Assembly (NCBI GenBank): GCA_947496235.1
Contig: CANMCE010000004.1
Location: forward strand, 124,001 to 188,000
Reading direction: 5' to 3'
DNA: 64,000 nucleotides
Source: an uncultured Glaciecola sp.
GTDB taxonomy: Bacteria; Pseudomonadota; Gammaproteobacteria; Enterobacterales; Alteromonadaceae
The notes beneath the pieces were generated by a model. It made no database searches and had not been told where the DNA came from. It saw nothing but the letters and a program-made list of their open reading frames with translations. Shown here piece after piece: positions 28,620 to 39,153 of the stretch (positions within the stretch are counted from its first letter, which is position 1; the number at the start of each line of letters is the position of its first letter). A program made the translations under genes and the position numbers.

Positions 28620-30464
28620 CTATATCGCCAGCTTGCTTACGCGGCGTCCGCCCCAAATGGCATTTACCAAGACGCGAGTCACTATGATGGCAGTAAACAT
28701 AGAGGTTACTATGCCTATCATCAGGGTAACAGAGAAGCCTTTGATCGGTCCTGTCCCCATTCCAAACAATATCAAACCTGCAATGAAAGTAGTGATATTT
28801 GCGTCTAAAATCGTCGAAAAAGCGTTATCATAACCAAAATGAATGGCTTGTTGTGGACTTCGCCCTTCCCTGATTTCTTCTCGGATACGCTCAAAGATGA
28901 GTACGTTCGCATCTACAGCCATACCCACAGTAAGTACAATACCCGCCATACCTGGTAAGGTTAAGGTTGCACCTGGAATCATAGACATGACACCAATGAT
29001 CATGATGACATTTACCACCAAGGCGACGTTGGCCACTAGACCGAACGCACGGTAGTAAATCAACATGAATATCAACACTGCGGCTAACCCATAAATAATC
29101 GCTGTTTGACCAAGTTCAATATTCTCTTTACCTAAGCTTGGACCAACCGTTCTTTCTTCCACAATTTGAATCGGCGCGATAAGAGCACCCGCTCTTAATA
29201 ATAAAGAAAGATCTCTTGCTTCTGATGCGCTGCCAATCCCAGTAATGCGAAATGAATTACCTAATTGTGCTTGGATAGTAGCAACGTTAATAATTTCTTC
29301 TTTTTTCTCGAAAATAGTGCGCCCTTCAGCGTCTTTTTCGTTAGTAGCTTCGTATTCAATGAACACAGTTGCCATAGGTTTACCAATGTTATCCTTGGTG
29401 CCTTTTGACATTAAACTCCCGCCTTTCCCATCAAGATCTATGTTAACTTGAGGGAAACCATTTTCATCTCGGCTACTATTAGCATCAGTAATATGGCTAC
29501 CTTCTAGCATTACATCTGCTTTCAATAGATAAGGTCTTCCATCTCTGGTGTAAAGAAGCTTGGCACGAGGAGGAACTCGACCACGCACTGCACTGGCAAT
29601 ATCACCTTCTTGGTCAACTAATCTAAATTCTAGCGTTGCCGTTGCGTTAAGTATCTCTTTGGCTTTTGCTGTATCTTGAATACCCGGCAATTGTACAACT
29701 ATACGATTTTGCCCTTGTTTTTGTACTAGGGGCTCAGCTACACCTAACTGGTTAACACGGTTTCGGATTATCGTAATGTTCTGTTTAACAGCATAATCAC
29801 GAATTTCATCCAATCTCGTTTGGGTATAAGCAGCTCTAAGGGTTAATTCATCCTGTTCGGTAAAGCTCATCTCGTTATTGTTATTACGCAAGAAAAACTG
29901 AGCACTTTCTAACACTTCAGGATCTCGGAAAACGATCTCTAAGTCTTCCCCAACCACACGTACAGTGCGATATCTTAGCTTTTCTTCTCGTAAACGAGTT
30001 TGGATTTCTGCCTGAGCACTTTCAAGAGATTTTTCGATGGCACTTTTCATGTCTACTTCCATTAAAAAGTGCACACCGCCTCTTAAATCCAAGCCTAACT
30101 TCATAGGCTCAGCGCCAAGGTTATTCAACCACTCAGGGGTATCAGGTGCCAAGTTCATCGCCACAAAATAGTCATCGCCGAGCAATTCCGCCAAAGACTC
30201 CTGAGCTTTCAACTGGGTATCGGAATCGTTTAGACGAACCAACACCCGTTCATCTTTATATTCAATCCGTTTAAAAGGAATTTTTGTCGATTCGAGATGC
30301 TCTTCTACTTGGGAGACCATTTGCTCGTTCACGACGCTATTTCGAGAAGGAGATATTTGTACCGCGTTATCTTCTCCGTAGATGTTGGGAAGTGCATATA
30401 ATCCACACACCAACAACACCACGATAACGGCCAAATACTTCCAAAAAGGCGTTTTATTTAACAC
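28620..30464 (-). CDS. secD: Protein translocase subunit SecD
   Basis: SecD is the larger partner of SecF. The 614-residue product (E. coli 615) has an N-terminal helix (YLAVIVVLLVCGLYALPNIYG), the GLDLRGGVHFLMEVD motif, a large periplasmic P1 domain and a C-terminal RND-type membrane domain with GMAVDANVLIFERIREE and GPIKGFSVTLMIGI. It lies between yajC and secF in the standard operon. Confidence 0.96.
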   Translation of the reverse strand: MLNKTPFWKYLAVIVVLLVCGLYALPNIYGEDNAVQISPSRNSVVNEQMVSQVEEHLESTKIPFKRIEYKDERVLVRLNDSDTQLKAQESLAELLGDDYFVAMNLAPDTPEWLNNLGAEPMKLGLDLRGGVHFLMEVDMKSAIEKSLESAQAEIQTRLREEKLRYRTVRVVGEDLEIVFRDPEVLESAQFFLRNNNNEMSFTEQDELTLRAAYTQTRLDEIRDYAVKQNITIIRNRVNQLGVAEPLVQKQGQNRIVVQLPGIQDTAKAKEILNATATLEFRLVDQEGDIASAVRGRVPPRAKLLYTRDGRPYLLKADVMLEGSHITDANSSRDENGFPQVNIDLDGKGGSLMSKGTKDNIGKPMATVFIEYEATNEKDAEGRTIFEKKEEIINVATIQAQLGNSFRITGIGSASEARDLSLLLRAGALIAPIQIVEERTVGPSLGKENIELGQTAIIYGLAAVLIFMLIYYRAFGLVANVALVVNVIMIIGVMSMIPGATLTLPGMAGIVLTVGMAVDANVLIFERIREEIREGRSPQQAIHFGYDNAFSTILDANITTFIAGLILFGMGTGPIKGFSVTLMIGIVTSMFTAIIVTRVLVNAIWGGRRVSKLAI

Positions 30465-30504
30465 AATAACTTCCTATCTATCGCCTAATGACATTGAATA
30501 TGCA

Positions 30505-30843
30505 TTAGTTGAGTGACTTCATGGTACCTTTTGGTAACACAGCGGTAATGGCAGACTTTTGTACCATGATGCTATTTGATTCATTTAGCATAATTTCAAT
30601 GAAGTCTTTATCTTCTGCAACCTTAGTAATTTTGCCTACTAGACCGCCTTGGGTGAGTACTTCATCACCTTTACCTAGTTCTGACACAAGTTTCTTATGC
30701 TCTTTCACACGTTTCGCTTGAGGACGATAAAGTAAGAAGTAAAAAATTAAACCAAAAACCGCGAGCATGATCAGAGGGCCAAAACCACCCGATGCACCAG
30801 GGCCTGCTTCTTGGGCATATGCAGGAGAAATAAATAAACTCAT
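30505..30843 (-). CDS. yajC: Preprotein translocase subunit YajC
   Basis: YajC is a small membrane protein of the SecDF-YajC complex. The 112-residue product has one helix (GPLIMLAVFGLIFYFLLYRP) and the cytosolic segment KRVKEHKKLVSELGKGDEVLTQGGLVGKI, which is the family signature. It sits between tgt and secD. Confidence 0.96.
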   Translation of the reverse strand: MSLFISPAYAQEAGPGASGGFGPLIMLAVFGLIFYFLLYRPQAKRVKEHKKLVSELGKGDEVLTQGGLVGKITKVAEDKDFIEIMLNESNSIMVQKSAITAVLPKGTMKSLN

Positions 30844-30882
30844 AATGATTCCTTATATTTTCAAATTATTATTATTTTGCAG

Positions 30883-31998
<1,116 letters not shown>

Positions 31999-32138
31999 TT
32001 AATCAAATACGTAATATTGGCGGTAACTTGAGTACCGAATTAAAATTGCGCGAGAGTATAGCAAAATTGAACACAAGATGGCACTGAAAACCGTTTATAG
32101 TGGGATTACTCTTAATGCGCTATCTGATAAATCAAACC

Positions 32139-33173
32139 TCAATCCGATTTTTCGATAAACATTGCATCTCCGTAGCTAAAGAAACGGTATTCTTGTGCCA
32201 CTGCATGGGCATATGCGTTAAACACATTGTCTCGTCCTGCAAATGCACTGATTAGCATTAGCAAAGTAGACTGCGGTAAGTGAAAATTGGTCAGCATGGC
32301 ATCAACCACTTTAAATTCATACCCCGGATAAATAAAAATATTGGTGTCAGACATAAATGGGCGAATCTGTCCATCTGGGTGCTGGGCAGCAGATTCCAAA
32401 GATCTTACTGAGGTTGTTCCCACTGCAATCACGCGATTGCCCTGCGCCTTGGTTTGCAAAACAGCATCAACGACCGTTTGAGGTACGTTAGCGTATTCTG
32501 AGTGCATTTTATGGTCTTGAATGTTCTCCACCCGTACTGGCTGAAAGGTACCAGCGCCCACATGTAGCGTAACCTCTTCTATGCGTACACCTTTATTTTT
32601 AAGCTTCTCCAAAATTTGGGTATCAAAATGCAGACCTGCTGTCGGTGCGGCTACTGCACCGGGATTTTTGTTGTATACAGTTTGATACCTTTCTTTATCA
32701 GCATTTTCATCAGGTCGGTCAATATAGGGAGGCAGAGGCATATGGCCATGCTTTTCAAGTAGGCTAAAGACATCTTCATCTGCATCGAACTTGATCAAAA
32801 ATAGCTCATCTTCACGGCCCAAAACTGTAATTTGCAAACCGCCTTCTACAATAATTTTAGTCCCTGGTTTAGGTGCTTTACTGGCACGGATATGACTAAC
32901 TGCAGTATTATCTTGGCGCACCCGTTCTAGCATGACTTCTACTTTACCGCCGGTTTCTTTCTGGCCAAAAAGACGCGCAGGAATAACTCTAGTATTATTA
33001 AAAATTAATAAATCCCCTGGCGCGATCAAATCTACAATATCGGGAAAAAGCTTATCTTCCAACCTGCCATTTTTACCGTCAAGGGTAAGTAACCTGGAGC
33101 CTGTGCGCTGTTCAGCCGGGTGTTTAGCGATTAAAGAATCGGGTAATTCAAAGTCAAAATCAGATAATTTCAT
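32139..33173 (-). CDS. queA: S-adenosylmethionine:tRNA ribosyltransferase-isomerase
   Basis: QueA converts preQ1 in tRNA to epoxyqueuosine using the ribosyl part of SAM. The 344-residue product has the family segments [45 protein letters not shown] and [12 protein letters not shown]. It is the first gene of queA-tgt-yajC-secD-secF. A gap of 140 bases separates it from tgt. Confidence 0.97.
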   Translation of the reverse strand: MKLSDFDFELPDSLIAKHPAEQRTGSRLLTLDGKNGRLEDKLFPDIVDLIAPGDLLIFNNTRVIPARLFGQKETGGKVEVMLERVRQDNTAVSHIRASKAPKPGTKIIVEGGLQITVLGREDELFLIKFDADEDVFSLLEKHGHMPLPPYIDRPDENADKERYQTVYNKNPGAVAAPTAGLHFDTQILEKLKNKGVRIEEVTLHVGAGTFQPVRVENIQDHKMHSEYANVPQTVVDAVLQTKAQGNRVIAVGTTSVRSLESAAQHPDGQIRPFMSDTNIFIYPGYEFKVVDAMLTNFHLPQSTLLMLISAFAGRDNVFNAYAHAVAQEYRFFSYGDAMFIEKSD

Positions 33174-33249
33174 CGGTTAGTCATATAGTCTTTTGATTAA
33201 AAGGTATTGAATCTCATACATAGTAAGTAATCCCAATACCTCAATTTTA

Positions 33250-33361
33250 GTGATTATTTTTTGTTCTTGTTCTACTCTTTGTGTCAGGAAATTTTACAGA
33301 CTTCATTGACATCTCCCTATGTTGATTTTAACCCGACTTCTTCGTCGGGTTTGTTTTTTTT
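33250..33361 (+). ncRNA. Candidate small RNA ending in an orphan terminator
   Basis: The spacer between divergent queA and the K+ channel gene holds a strong plus-strand terminator, yet no plus-strand protein gene lies before it. The segment just upstream is U-rich and followed by a GC stem and long T-run, the shape of an Hfq-type small RNA 3' end. The 5' end is a guess: I see only weak promoter-like elements. It could instead be an attenuator of the channel gene. Confidence 0.3.
33330..33361 (+). terminator. Orphan Rho-independent terminator between queA and the K+ channel gene
   Basis: AACCCGAC (33330-33337) pairs perfectly with GTCGGGTT (33344-33351) around a six-base loop and is followed by TTTG then eight T residues. 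On the minus strand the tail is poor, so it acts on plus-strand transcripts. Confidence 0.85.
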
Positions 33362-33464
33362 GGCCACTTTATATCACGTTTTTCACAAATCCTTGTTTTT
33401 TGGTTCACTTTTTTTTGTTAGCAAGTATCATTTACAAAAAAATCACTAACCAACTGATGATTTA

Positions 33465-34532
33465 ATGGTCTGGCCGAAAATTAAAAAAGCAATGATGAAA
33501 CACTTCACAGAAATGAAGTGGTACACCATCATGGCACTTCTCATTTTTTACGCTGTTTCAACCTGGTTTATGCTTTTGCTTGCAGGTGAAGAAGCATTAC
33601 TAGATATAAGAGACTATTTATATTGGCTAGTAGTGACCGGATCGACAGTGGGTTATGGTGATATGTCACCTGAAACTGAAGGTGGCAAAATTCTAGTAGC
33701 TGTTTATGTAATCCCAGCTGGCTTAAGTATTTTCGCGTTAGTACTGGGAAGAGTGGCTGGATGGGTGTCTCTTCAATGGCAGAAAGGATCTAAGGGTATG
33801 CACGAGTTAAATGTCAGTGAGCATGTGCTCATTTTGGGCTGGAATGGCAAACGTACCGAACAATTACTCAAACTTTTATTAAAAGAGCGAGAAGATGTAA
33901 TTGGCGAGCCAGAAATTGTATTGTGCGTTCGCGCAGATATTACCAACCCGCTGCCTGGCGAAATAGAGTTTGTCAAAGTTGACTCCTTTAACAAGGATGA
34001 GGATATGGATAGAGCTTGCGTTGCTGACGCTTCCACTATCTTGATCGACAATCCAGAAGACGACATGACAATGACCTGCGCGCTCTATTGTTCCAAACGT
34101 AACCCTAGTGCTCACAAAGTGGCGTATTTCGATGATGAAAGTCTGGTACCTTTGCTGCAACAACATTGTCCTGAGATAGAATGTACACCAAGCGTGGCAG
34201 TAGAAATGTTGGCTAAATCAGCCTTTGATCCTGGTTCAAGCATGCTGCATCATGACCTGCTAGATGTATATGAAGGACAAGCACAATTTTCAGCGATAAT
34301 CCCCAATAAAATCGAAGAGATTTGCGCCGAAGCCTTGTTCTATCAATTAAAAAAATCTTATGATGCAACTTTCATAGGCTTTGCCACTGGCGATGTGTCG
34401 CACAAAATTAGTGTTAATCCATCACTTAAAACCAAACTCTACGGAAAAGATAAAATATTTTATATCGCCAATAAGCGAATCAATAATATTGATTGGGAAA
34501 AGATTCAAAACTTGACTGACACGGAAAAATAA
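33465..34532 (+). CDS. Two-helix potassium channel with RCK-type cytosolic domain
   Basis: The 355-residue product has a first membrane helix at about 18-40 (WYTIMALLIFYAVSTWFMLLL) and a pore loop with the K+ selectivity filter STVGYGD near 64-70. A second helix (ILVAVYVIPAGLSIFALVLG) and a cytosolic Rossmann-like RCK/TrkA-N domain starting near SEHVLILGWNGKRTEQLL follow. The glycine-rich nucleotide loop is atypical (GWNGKR), so ligand binding may differ. It probably forms a tetrameric K+ channel in the inner membrane. An in-frame ATG at 33495 is a possible shorter start. Confidence 0.88.
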   Translation: MVWPKIKKAMMKHFTEMKWYTIMALLIFYAVSTWFMLLLAGEEALLDIRDYLYWLVVTGSTVGYGDMSPETEGGKILVAVYVIPAGLSIFALVLGRVAGWVSLQWQKGSKGMHELNVSEHVLILGWNGKRTEQLLKLLLKEREDVIGEPEIVLCVRADITNPLPGEIEFVKVDSFNKDEDMDRACVADASTILIDNPEDDMTMTCALYCSKRNPSAHKVAYFDDESLVPLLQQHCPEIECTPSVAVEMLAKSAFDPGSSMLHHDLLDVYEGQAQFSAIIPNKIEEICAEALFYQLKKSYDATFIGFATGDVSHKISVNPSLKTKLYGKDKIFYIANKRINNIDWEKIQNLTDTEK

Positions 34533-34546
34533 CATTCAGCGAGAAA

Positions 34547-34608
34547 ACCTTGATAGCAAAGCCGCTTTGTATCGAAGTTAAGTCAGGGAAAATTTGCTAT
34601 ATCAAGGT
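34547..34608 (+). repeat. Long imperfect inverted repeat after the K+ channel gene
   Basis: ACCTTGATAGCAAA (34547-34560) pairs with TTTGCTATATCAAGGT (34593-34608) with a two-base bulge and a loop of about 32 bases. No T-tract follows, so it is not a standard terminator. Its role is unknown. Confidence 0.4.
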
Positions 34609-34681
34609 ATAAACTTTAGATGTTAATTGTTGTCCGATTGTCGTACACTTTCGCTGATTTTAGGATTCAAAAAGTAAACAC

Positions 34682-35398
34682 ATGAGCAGTACGCAACAAG
34701 ATACTACACAGCAACAAAAGCCGCAGCAGCAGGGCTTTTTTGGCAATTTAATTTTTAATATCGCTGTACCTGTCCTGATAATGAGTTATTTAAGCTCAGA
34801 TGAATACTTAGGTCCTGCTTGGAGCGTTGTGCTCGCCCTATCCTTTCCATTGGTGTACGGGCTGTATGATTTTAAACAAAGCCACAAGGTTAACCTTTTT
34901 TCTGTGCTAGGTGTGGTCAGTGTTTTACTCACTGGCGGTATTGCATTACTCAAACTACCTGCTGAATATATGGCTATCAAAGAAGCCAGTATTCCCTCTA
35001 TTTTAGGTCTCGCGGTTTTAATTACTCAATTCACCCCAAACCCTCTGGTTAAAGTCCTAATATTGAACGATCAAATTGTAAATTGGGAAAAACTCAATCA
35101 ACGATTAGACGAAAAGAATATGCATGGTGAATTTAATAAGAAGATTGCGGTTAGTAGCTATATAGTGGCCTCATCGTTTTTCTTATCCGCTGTGCTGAAT
35201 TATTTGCTAGCGAAGTGGATATTGGTTTCTGAGCCTGGTACTACCGCCTATACCGAAGAACTCGGCAGAATGACCGCACTTAGTTATCCGGTGATTGTTA
35301 TTCCGAGTATGATTTTATTGATTGGCGCATTAATTTATTTATTTAAACAAATAGGCTCCTGTACTGGGGAGCCTATTGAGAATTTTCTAAATCAATAA
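34682..35398 (+). CDS. VC0807-type multi-span membrane protein
   Basis: The 238-residue product has a Gln-rich N-terminus and about six membrane helices (for example NIAVPVLIMSYL, WSVVLALSFPLVYGLYDF, SYIVASSFFLSAVLNYLLAKW). It resembles the VC0807 family of uncharacterised inner-membrane proteins, which are distantly like septation protein A. No catalytic residues stand out. Its 3' end carries a hairpin that serves as terminator for the convergent phosphatase gene. The family call is moderate; function is unknown. Confidence 0.65.
   Translation: MSSTQQDTTQQQKPQQQGFFGNLIFNIAVPVLIMSYLSSDEYLGPAWSVVLALSFPLVYGLYDFKQSHKVNLFSVLGVVSVLLTGGIALLKLPAEYMAIKEASIPSILGLAVLITQFTPNPLVKVLILNDQIVNWEKLNQRLDEKNMHGEFNKKIAVSSYIVASSFFLSAVLNYLLAKWILVSEPGTTAYTEELGRMTALSYPVIVIPSMILLIGALIYLFKQIGSCTGEPIENFLNQ
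35350..35377 (-). terminator. Terminator of the phosphatase gene, embedded in the convergent coding region
   Basis: AATAGGCTCC and GGAGCCTATT form a perfect ten-base-pair stem inside the last codons of the convergent membrane protein gene. On the minus strand it is followed by TGTTTAAATAAAT, a usable though imperfect T-tract, 28 bases past the phosphatase stop. Confidence 0.6.
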
Positions 35399-35404
35399 AA
35401 AAGC

Positions 35405-36760
35405 TTATTGAGCGTATTTTTCATCCAACAAGGTAAAGATACGCTCTGCAATTTCTATATTGTTTATATTACCTGTAAACCTTTCACTACCAGGTCCAAA
35501 ACCATAAATATTTACATCCACACCAGTATGGCCACTCGTCGTCCATCCGGTGTTTGTGCGCTTATCAATAATGCGTTTTACGATTTTTTCCACGTCTTTT
35601 GATGGCATATCAAGATCAATCAGTGACAATAAATTTTGTTCTTCTATGGTTAATTCAAAGCCTAATTGCTGACTTAAAAATCCGGCTTTATCATCCTGTT
35701 CAGCCAATTTACCGGCAATGGTTTCAACCGAAGCTTTGATGGTTTTTAGCCATCTTGGATCCCATCGATAATCACCGTTTGCCGCAACGGTAAGTCCGCC
35801 AGTACTGTGATCAGCAGTAATTACCACTAGAGTATCAGGATGATCTTTCACATAAGTTTTCAATAAACTAATTGTTTGCGCAAAGTCTTCCATTTCGTTT
35901 ACTAAAGACGCTATGTCATTTGCGTGCCCTGCCCAATCAACCTGGCTTGCTTCAACCAATAGGAAAAAGCCTTGGTCACTGGTTAATTGGTTTAACGCGG
36001 TTTTTGTCATTCTGCTTAAACGAAGTGGATCTGAATCATCCAGCGCCCAAGGCAGTTCATCGGGTCCAAACAGTCCCAGCAATGGCTGCTCGCCATTAAC
36101 TGTGTCTAATTGATCGTAGTTATCAATGTATTGGAAGCCGCTGGCAACAAACTCATCTACGATATTTCTATCTTCGCGAATAAAGTGGGTTTGCCCCGCA
36201 CCTAACATAACGTCGGCAAGGAATTTTCCGTCAATGCGGTCATTAAAAAATGAGTCAGCGATTTGGTTGTAATTTTTTCGTTGCTCGTTGGCTACCATAT
36301 ATGACGCTGGTGTTGCATGCACTATGGTAGAAGTTACCGTTAAACCCGTTTTCATGCCGTATTTTCTTGCGCGATGTAAAACGGTTTCCAAAGGCTGCTT
36401 GTCTATATCAACGCCAATCGCGCCATTATAAGTTTTTACACCAGTTGCCAATGCGGTAGCTGACGCCGCTGAGTCAGTAATATATCCAGAATCTGGATGA
36501 GGATAAGTGCGCGCAGTACCTAGCAGAATATCATCTACCACTATGGGCTCTAACACTTCGGTGTCAGGATCATCTTTATAGTTTCGATACGCAGTAATAT
36601 AGGCTGGCCCCATACCATCGGCAACAACCATAATTATATTTTTAGGTAGGCTAGGCTTTGCAACTAATGTTTCTGTTTGCTTGTCCGTAGAAGTACACCC
36701 AGCGATGAATAAAGCAGTCAAGCCGCATGCGACTGCAATTTTGCTAACTCTGTCTATCAT
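35405..36760 (-). CDS. phoA: Alkaline phosphatase, lipoprotein form
   Basis: The 451-residue product belongs to the alkaline phosphatase family, metal-dependent phosphomonoesterases of the periplasm or outer surface. It has the metal-binding start IIMVVADGMGPAYI, the nucleophile Ser97 in TDSAASATALATG, and the later metal ligands in DWAGHANDI, VVITADHSTGGLT and TTSGHTGVDV. A lipobox FIAGC (Cys22) shows it is lipid-anchored rather than freely soluble like E. coli PhoA. No clear Pho box was found upstream. Confidence 0.92.
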   Translation of the reverse strand: MIDRVSKIAVACGLTALFIAGCTSTDKQTETLVAKPSLPKNIIMVVADGMGPAYITAYRNYKDDPDTEVLEPIVVDDILLGTARTYPHPDSGYITDSAASATALATGVKTYNGAIGVDIDKQPLETVLHRARKYGMKTGLTVTSTIVHATPASYMVANEQRKNYNQIADSFFNDRIDGKFLADVMLGAGQTHFIREDRNIVDEFVASGFQYIDNYDQLDTVNGEQPLLGLFGPDELPWALDDSDPLRLSRMTKTALNQLTSDQGFFLLVEASQVDWAGHANDIASLVNEMEDFAQTISLLKTYVKDHPDTLVVITADHSTGGLTVAANGDYRWDPRWLKTIKASVETIAGKLAEQDDKAGFLSQQLGFELTIEEQNLLSLIDLDMPSKDVEKIVKRIIDKRTNTGWTTSGHTGVDVNIYGFGPGSERFTGNINNIEIAERIFTLLDEKYAQ

Positions 36761-36920
36761 AGATTTTCAATTTAGTTTTTGTCTGGTCTGTGATGATAGA
36801 ACAAGGCACAGCAAAAATTAACAGCCAATTGGTATTATTTAGCATTAAGTCAGGCAATTATTCGAAAAATATCCGTAATTGTTAATCCCAAGTTATGTGC
36901 ATGTTTAAACAACGTACTCT

Positions 36921-38678
36921 TTAGGTCAACTCCACATCTTGCAGGCTCGCCGTTCTATGCTCAAACATGCCCCATTCACATTCCATTTTCTTCACAGCCT
37001 CGTGAATTGCAAGCCAATCTTCTTTCACTTGATGTTGTTTTAACGCGAAAAATGGGTCCTTATTGAACGACTGCCAGTCGCTTAACAATTTGTCATATTC
37101 GGCCTTGCACTCTGGAGAGTACAACTGTGGATCTTGTCCTAAACGCCGTGCCATTAATTTTAACAGGTTATAACAAAGTGAAGCTTGACCTGCGGCGACT
37201 AAGCAAGGCAATTCATACTCTTTATCAAACCATAAGGTTGTTCCCATATTAAACGCAACACAAGCGACCTTATTTAATTCAGTAGAAGGCTTTTCAACTG
37301 CGGGAAAGGGTGGCGAAATAGTTTTTGACGGTGACAAGGTATAAATAAGATTGGAAATTCGTTTGTTTTTAGACAGTGAATCATGCGTATTATAAGCCAA
37401 TCCGTACACCAAACTTCTTATCCGTTTCATAAACACACTGGTGGTCAAGGTCATTAATGAGCCAAACCTTAAATTTATCATGGCGCGGATCTGACCAAAC
37501 TTTAATTTTTTCAGCGAATCCCACGCTCTTTCTCCCACACTTGGGATCTTAGGTAACACATCATCGCGAATGATCGTATAGATAAAATAAACAGCCGTTG
37601 ACGCAACAGTGGTTAAAATAAAGGGAATTGAATATAAAAACACAAAGCGTTCCCATGACCATTGGTCAGTCTGCCAATCTTGAACTGCGTGATAAAGTAT
37701 GGTGATCAAAGTAATACCGCATAACACCACAAAAGCCTTTGCCATGCGGGATATTGTATTCAAGGATAATCCACCCGCATCTTCAGGCAGTGGCATTTGA
37801 TAAAGCGTCAAAGAAGGTTGATCAACATCGCTGATAATTAATACATCGAAGTCATCAGGATTTTTTTCTTCAATCGTTAATAAACTCTGAAGCCCCTGAT
37901 TATCAAAAACCCCACCATCCATCAAACCTATAGGTCCCTTAGGGGCTGTTGGGTCACTATAATCTCGTTTAAAAGGAAACGATGAGGTTACTGTGGCCGG
38001 AATTTCTTCATTTTGCCATGTAAAATCGTATGGAAATGAAATGGGTTCAAAACCGCCTGGAAAACATGAGGAAGCGGCGACTATATCCGACAAGCGAATC
38101 TGAGCAGCATCTTCTTTGCTTATATTATTATAAAAATTGCCAATTTTTCCGTCGAAGGTTTCTGTTCTCTGAAACCGAAACGCTAATCCTGATCTAAAGT
38201 CAGTGGTATTTAACACCACATTTTTTAAGGCTCCTGCATTGTCGGCATTCAGAATATCGCCAAAATAATAGGGAGATTTATCTTCTTTGCAGAAAAACGT
38301 ATTTGCATACACTTGAGCCATAGACACAATTAAGTCTTGTCGATTTGAGCTGACCTTATTTTCCTTGTGAGCTAGGCGCTCTAAACCATCAGCGACTAAA
38401 TTTGTATTATTCAATGACTTATAGAAAGCTTTAAAAAACTCATCAAAACTCTTATCTTCAGCTCTCGATAAGGCATATCTCGCGCCAGTAAAAGTACCAC
38501 CTGAAACCGTTGAAATAGCATTTAACTTTTCTGTTAAGCCAAAACTGTTCAGGTAATCTAAACATCCAAAGTGAAAAGCCGCTGCCCTATAGCCACCGCC
38601 TGACATACAGATACCTACATCACCATTGATTAAACTGGTGTACGAAGAAATGGGGATTGCTTGATTTTCAGAGTCCAT
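36921..38678 (-). CDS. Patatin-like phospholipase with two central membrane segments
   Basis: The 585-residue product has the patatin oxyanion segment SGGGYRA (residues 26-32), the nucleophile Ser59 in STVSGGT (the usual G-x-S-x-G lacks its first Gly) and the catalytic Asp in LMDGGVFDNQG. Patatins are Ser-Asp lipid acyl hydrolases. Unusually, two strongly hydrophobic segments (FVVLCGITLITILYHAV and FLYSIPFILTTVASTAVYFIY) follow the catalytic half, so the enzyme is probably membrane-anchored. A C-terminal region of about 200 residues is unassigned. It has no signal peptide and no operon partner. Confidence 0.85.
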   Translation of the reverse strand: MDSENQAIPISSYTSLINGDVGICMSGGGYRAAAFHFGCLDYLNSFGLTEKLNAISTVSGGTFTGARYALSRAEDKSFDEFFKAFYKSLNNTNLVADGLERLAHKENKVSSNRQDLIVSMAQVYANTFFCKEDKSPYYFGDILNADNAGALKNVVLNTTDFRSGLAFRFQRTETFDGKIGNFYNNISKEDAAQIRLSDIVAASSCFPGGFEPISFPYDFTWQNEEIPATVTSSFPFKRDYSDPTAPKGPIGLMDGGVFDNQGLQSLLTIEEKNPDDFDVLIISDVDQPSLTLYQMPLPEDAGGLSLNTISRMAKAFVVLCGITLITILYHAVQDWQTDQWSWERFVFLYSIPFILTTVASTAVYFIYTIIRDDVLPKIPSVGERAWDSLKKLKFGQIRAMINLRFGSLMTLTTSVFMKRIRSLVYGLAYNTHDSLSKNKRISNLIYTLSPSKTISPPFPAVEKPSTELNKVACVAFNMGTTLWFDKEYELPCLVAAGQASLCYNLLKLMARRLGQDPQLYSPECKAEYDKLLSDWQSFNKDPFFALKQHQVKEDWLAIHEAVKKMECEWGMFEHRTASLQDVELT

Positions 38679-39153
38679 AGTCCTTTGTCCTTTTTCAATG
38701 GCACCTGTGCGTAAAGCACTCGAATAGGTTTGTCCATTTACTTCAGAAGCAAACTTGGGTGCACTGTTATTTTTTATTTAACAATTATTGACAGTAAGAC
38801 AATAAATTACAATATCTACCAAGAATTGACAGACAATATTTAGCAAATAAATGCCTAGTATAGGGATTCAAAGATATTCCCCCTGCTAATCCCTTAAATT
38901 TGCTCAAATAATTCCCCTCAGCATTTTATGTTGCACTGCAATATGAGCAGTGTTTTTATTAATTATCATAAACTTATATTCACATTTGATAATCATTCAT
39001 AGTTTTTATGGCGGTGATTAGGTTTATATATTTTATTTATCTGAGTTGAGTGGTTAGCATGGAATCAGATTCGAAAAGCCCCGGGGCATATCGCTTTTTG
39101 AAAACCAGTGATCGCTAATGATCAAGACTATTGAGAAACAAGAGGATACCGCT
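38679..39153. other. Long intergenic region between the patatin and aceA genes
   Basis: This AT-rich region of about 475 bases must hold the promoters of both divergent genes. Visible elements are a direct repeat of TTGACAG...ACAATA (38788 and 38825), an inverted repeat ATTATCA-N18-TGATAAT (38962-38993), and a 12-base motif shared with the glcB upstream region. A short out-of-use ATG at 39118 is in frame with aceA. I see no convincing extra gene. Confidence 0.6.
38963..38974 (+). promoter_or_regulatory. Motif shared by the aceA and glcB upstream regions (copy 1)
   Basis: TTATCATAAACT occurs here, about 180 bases before aceA, and again at 42014-42025 before glcB. It overlaps the left arm of an ATTATCA-N18-TGATAAT inverted repeat. 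It may be a binding site for the LysR-type regulator encoded between the two genes. Confidence 0.4.

Noticed and set aside
33261-33449. Open frame of 62 codons between queA and the K+ channel gene
   Set aside because: It runs through the terminator hairpin, has no good ribosome site and a low-complexity Phe/Leu-rich product; the small-RNA reading explains the region better.
36761-36920. Pho box upstream of the alkaline phosphatase gene
   Set aside because: Two CTGT elements are present but 13 bases apart rather than 11, and the rest of the consensus is missing.
36921-38678. Patatin-like protein as a CBASS or similar defence effector
   Set aside because: No cyclase, sensor or other defence gene is adjacent, and the flanking genes are metabolic; lipase family membership alone is not enough.
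38981-39000. Fur box near TGATAATCATT before aceA
   Set aside because: Only one half of the GATAATGATAATCATTATC pattern is present, and nothing in the neighbouring genes points to iron control.
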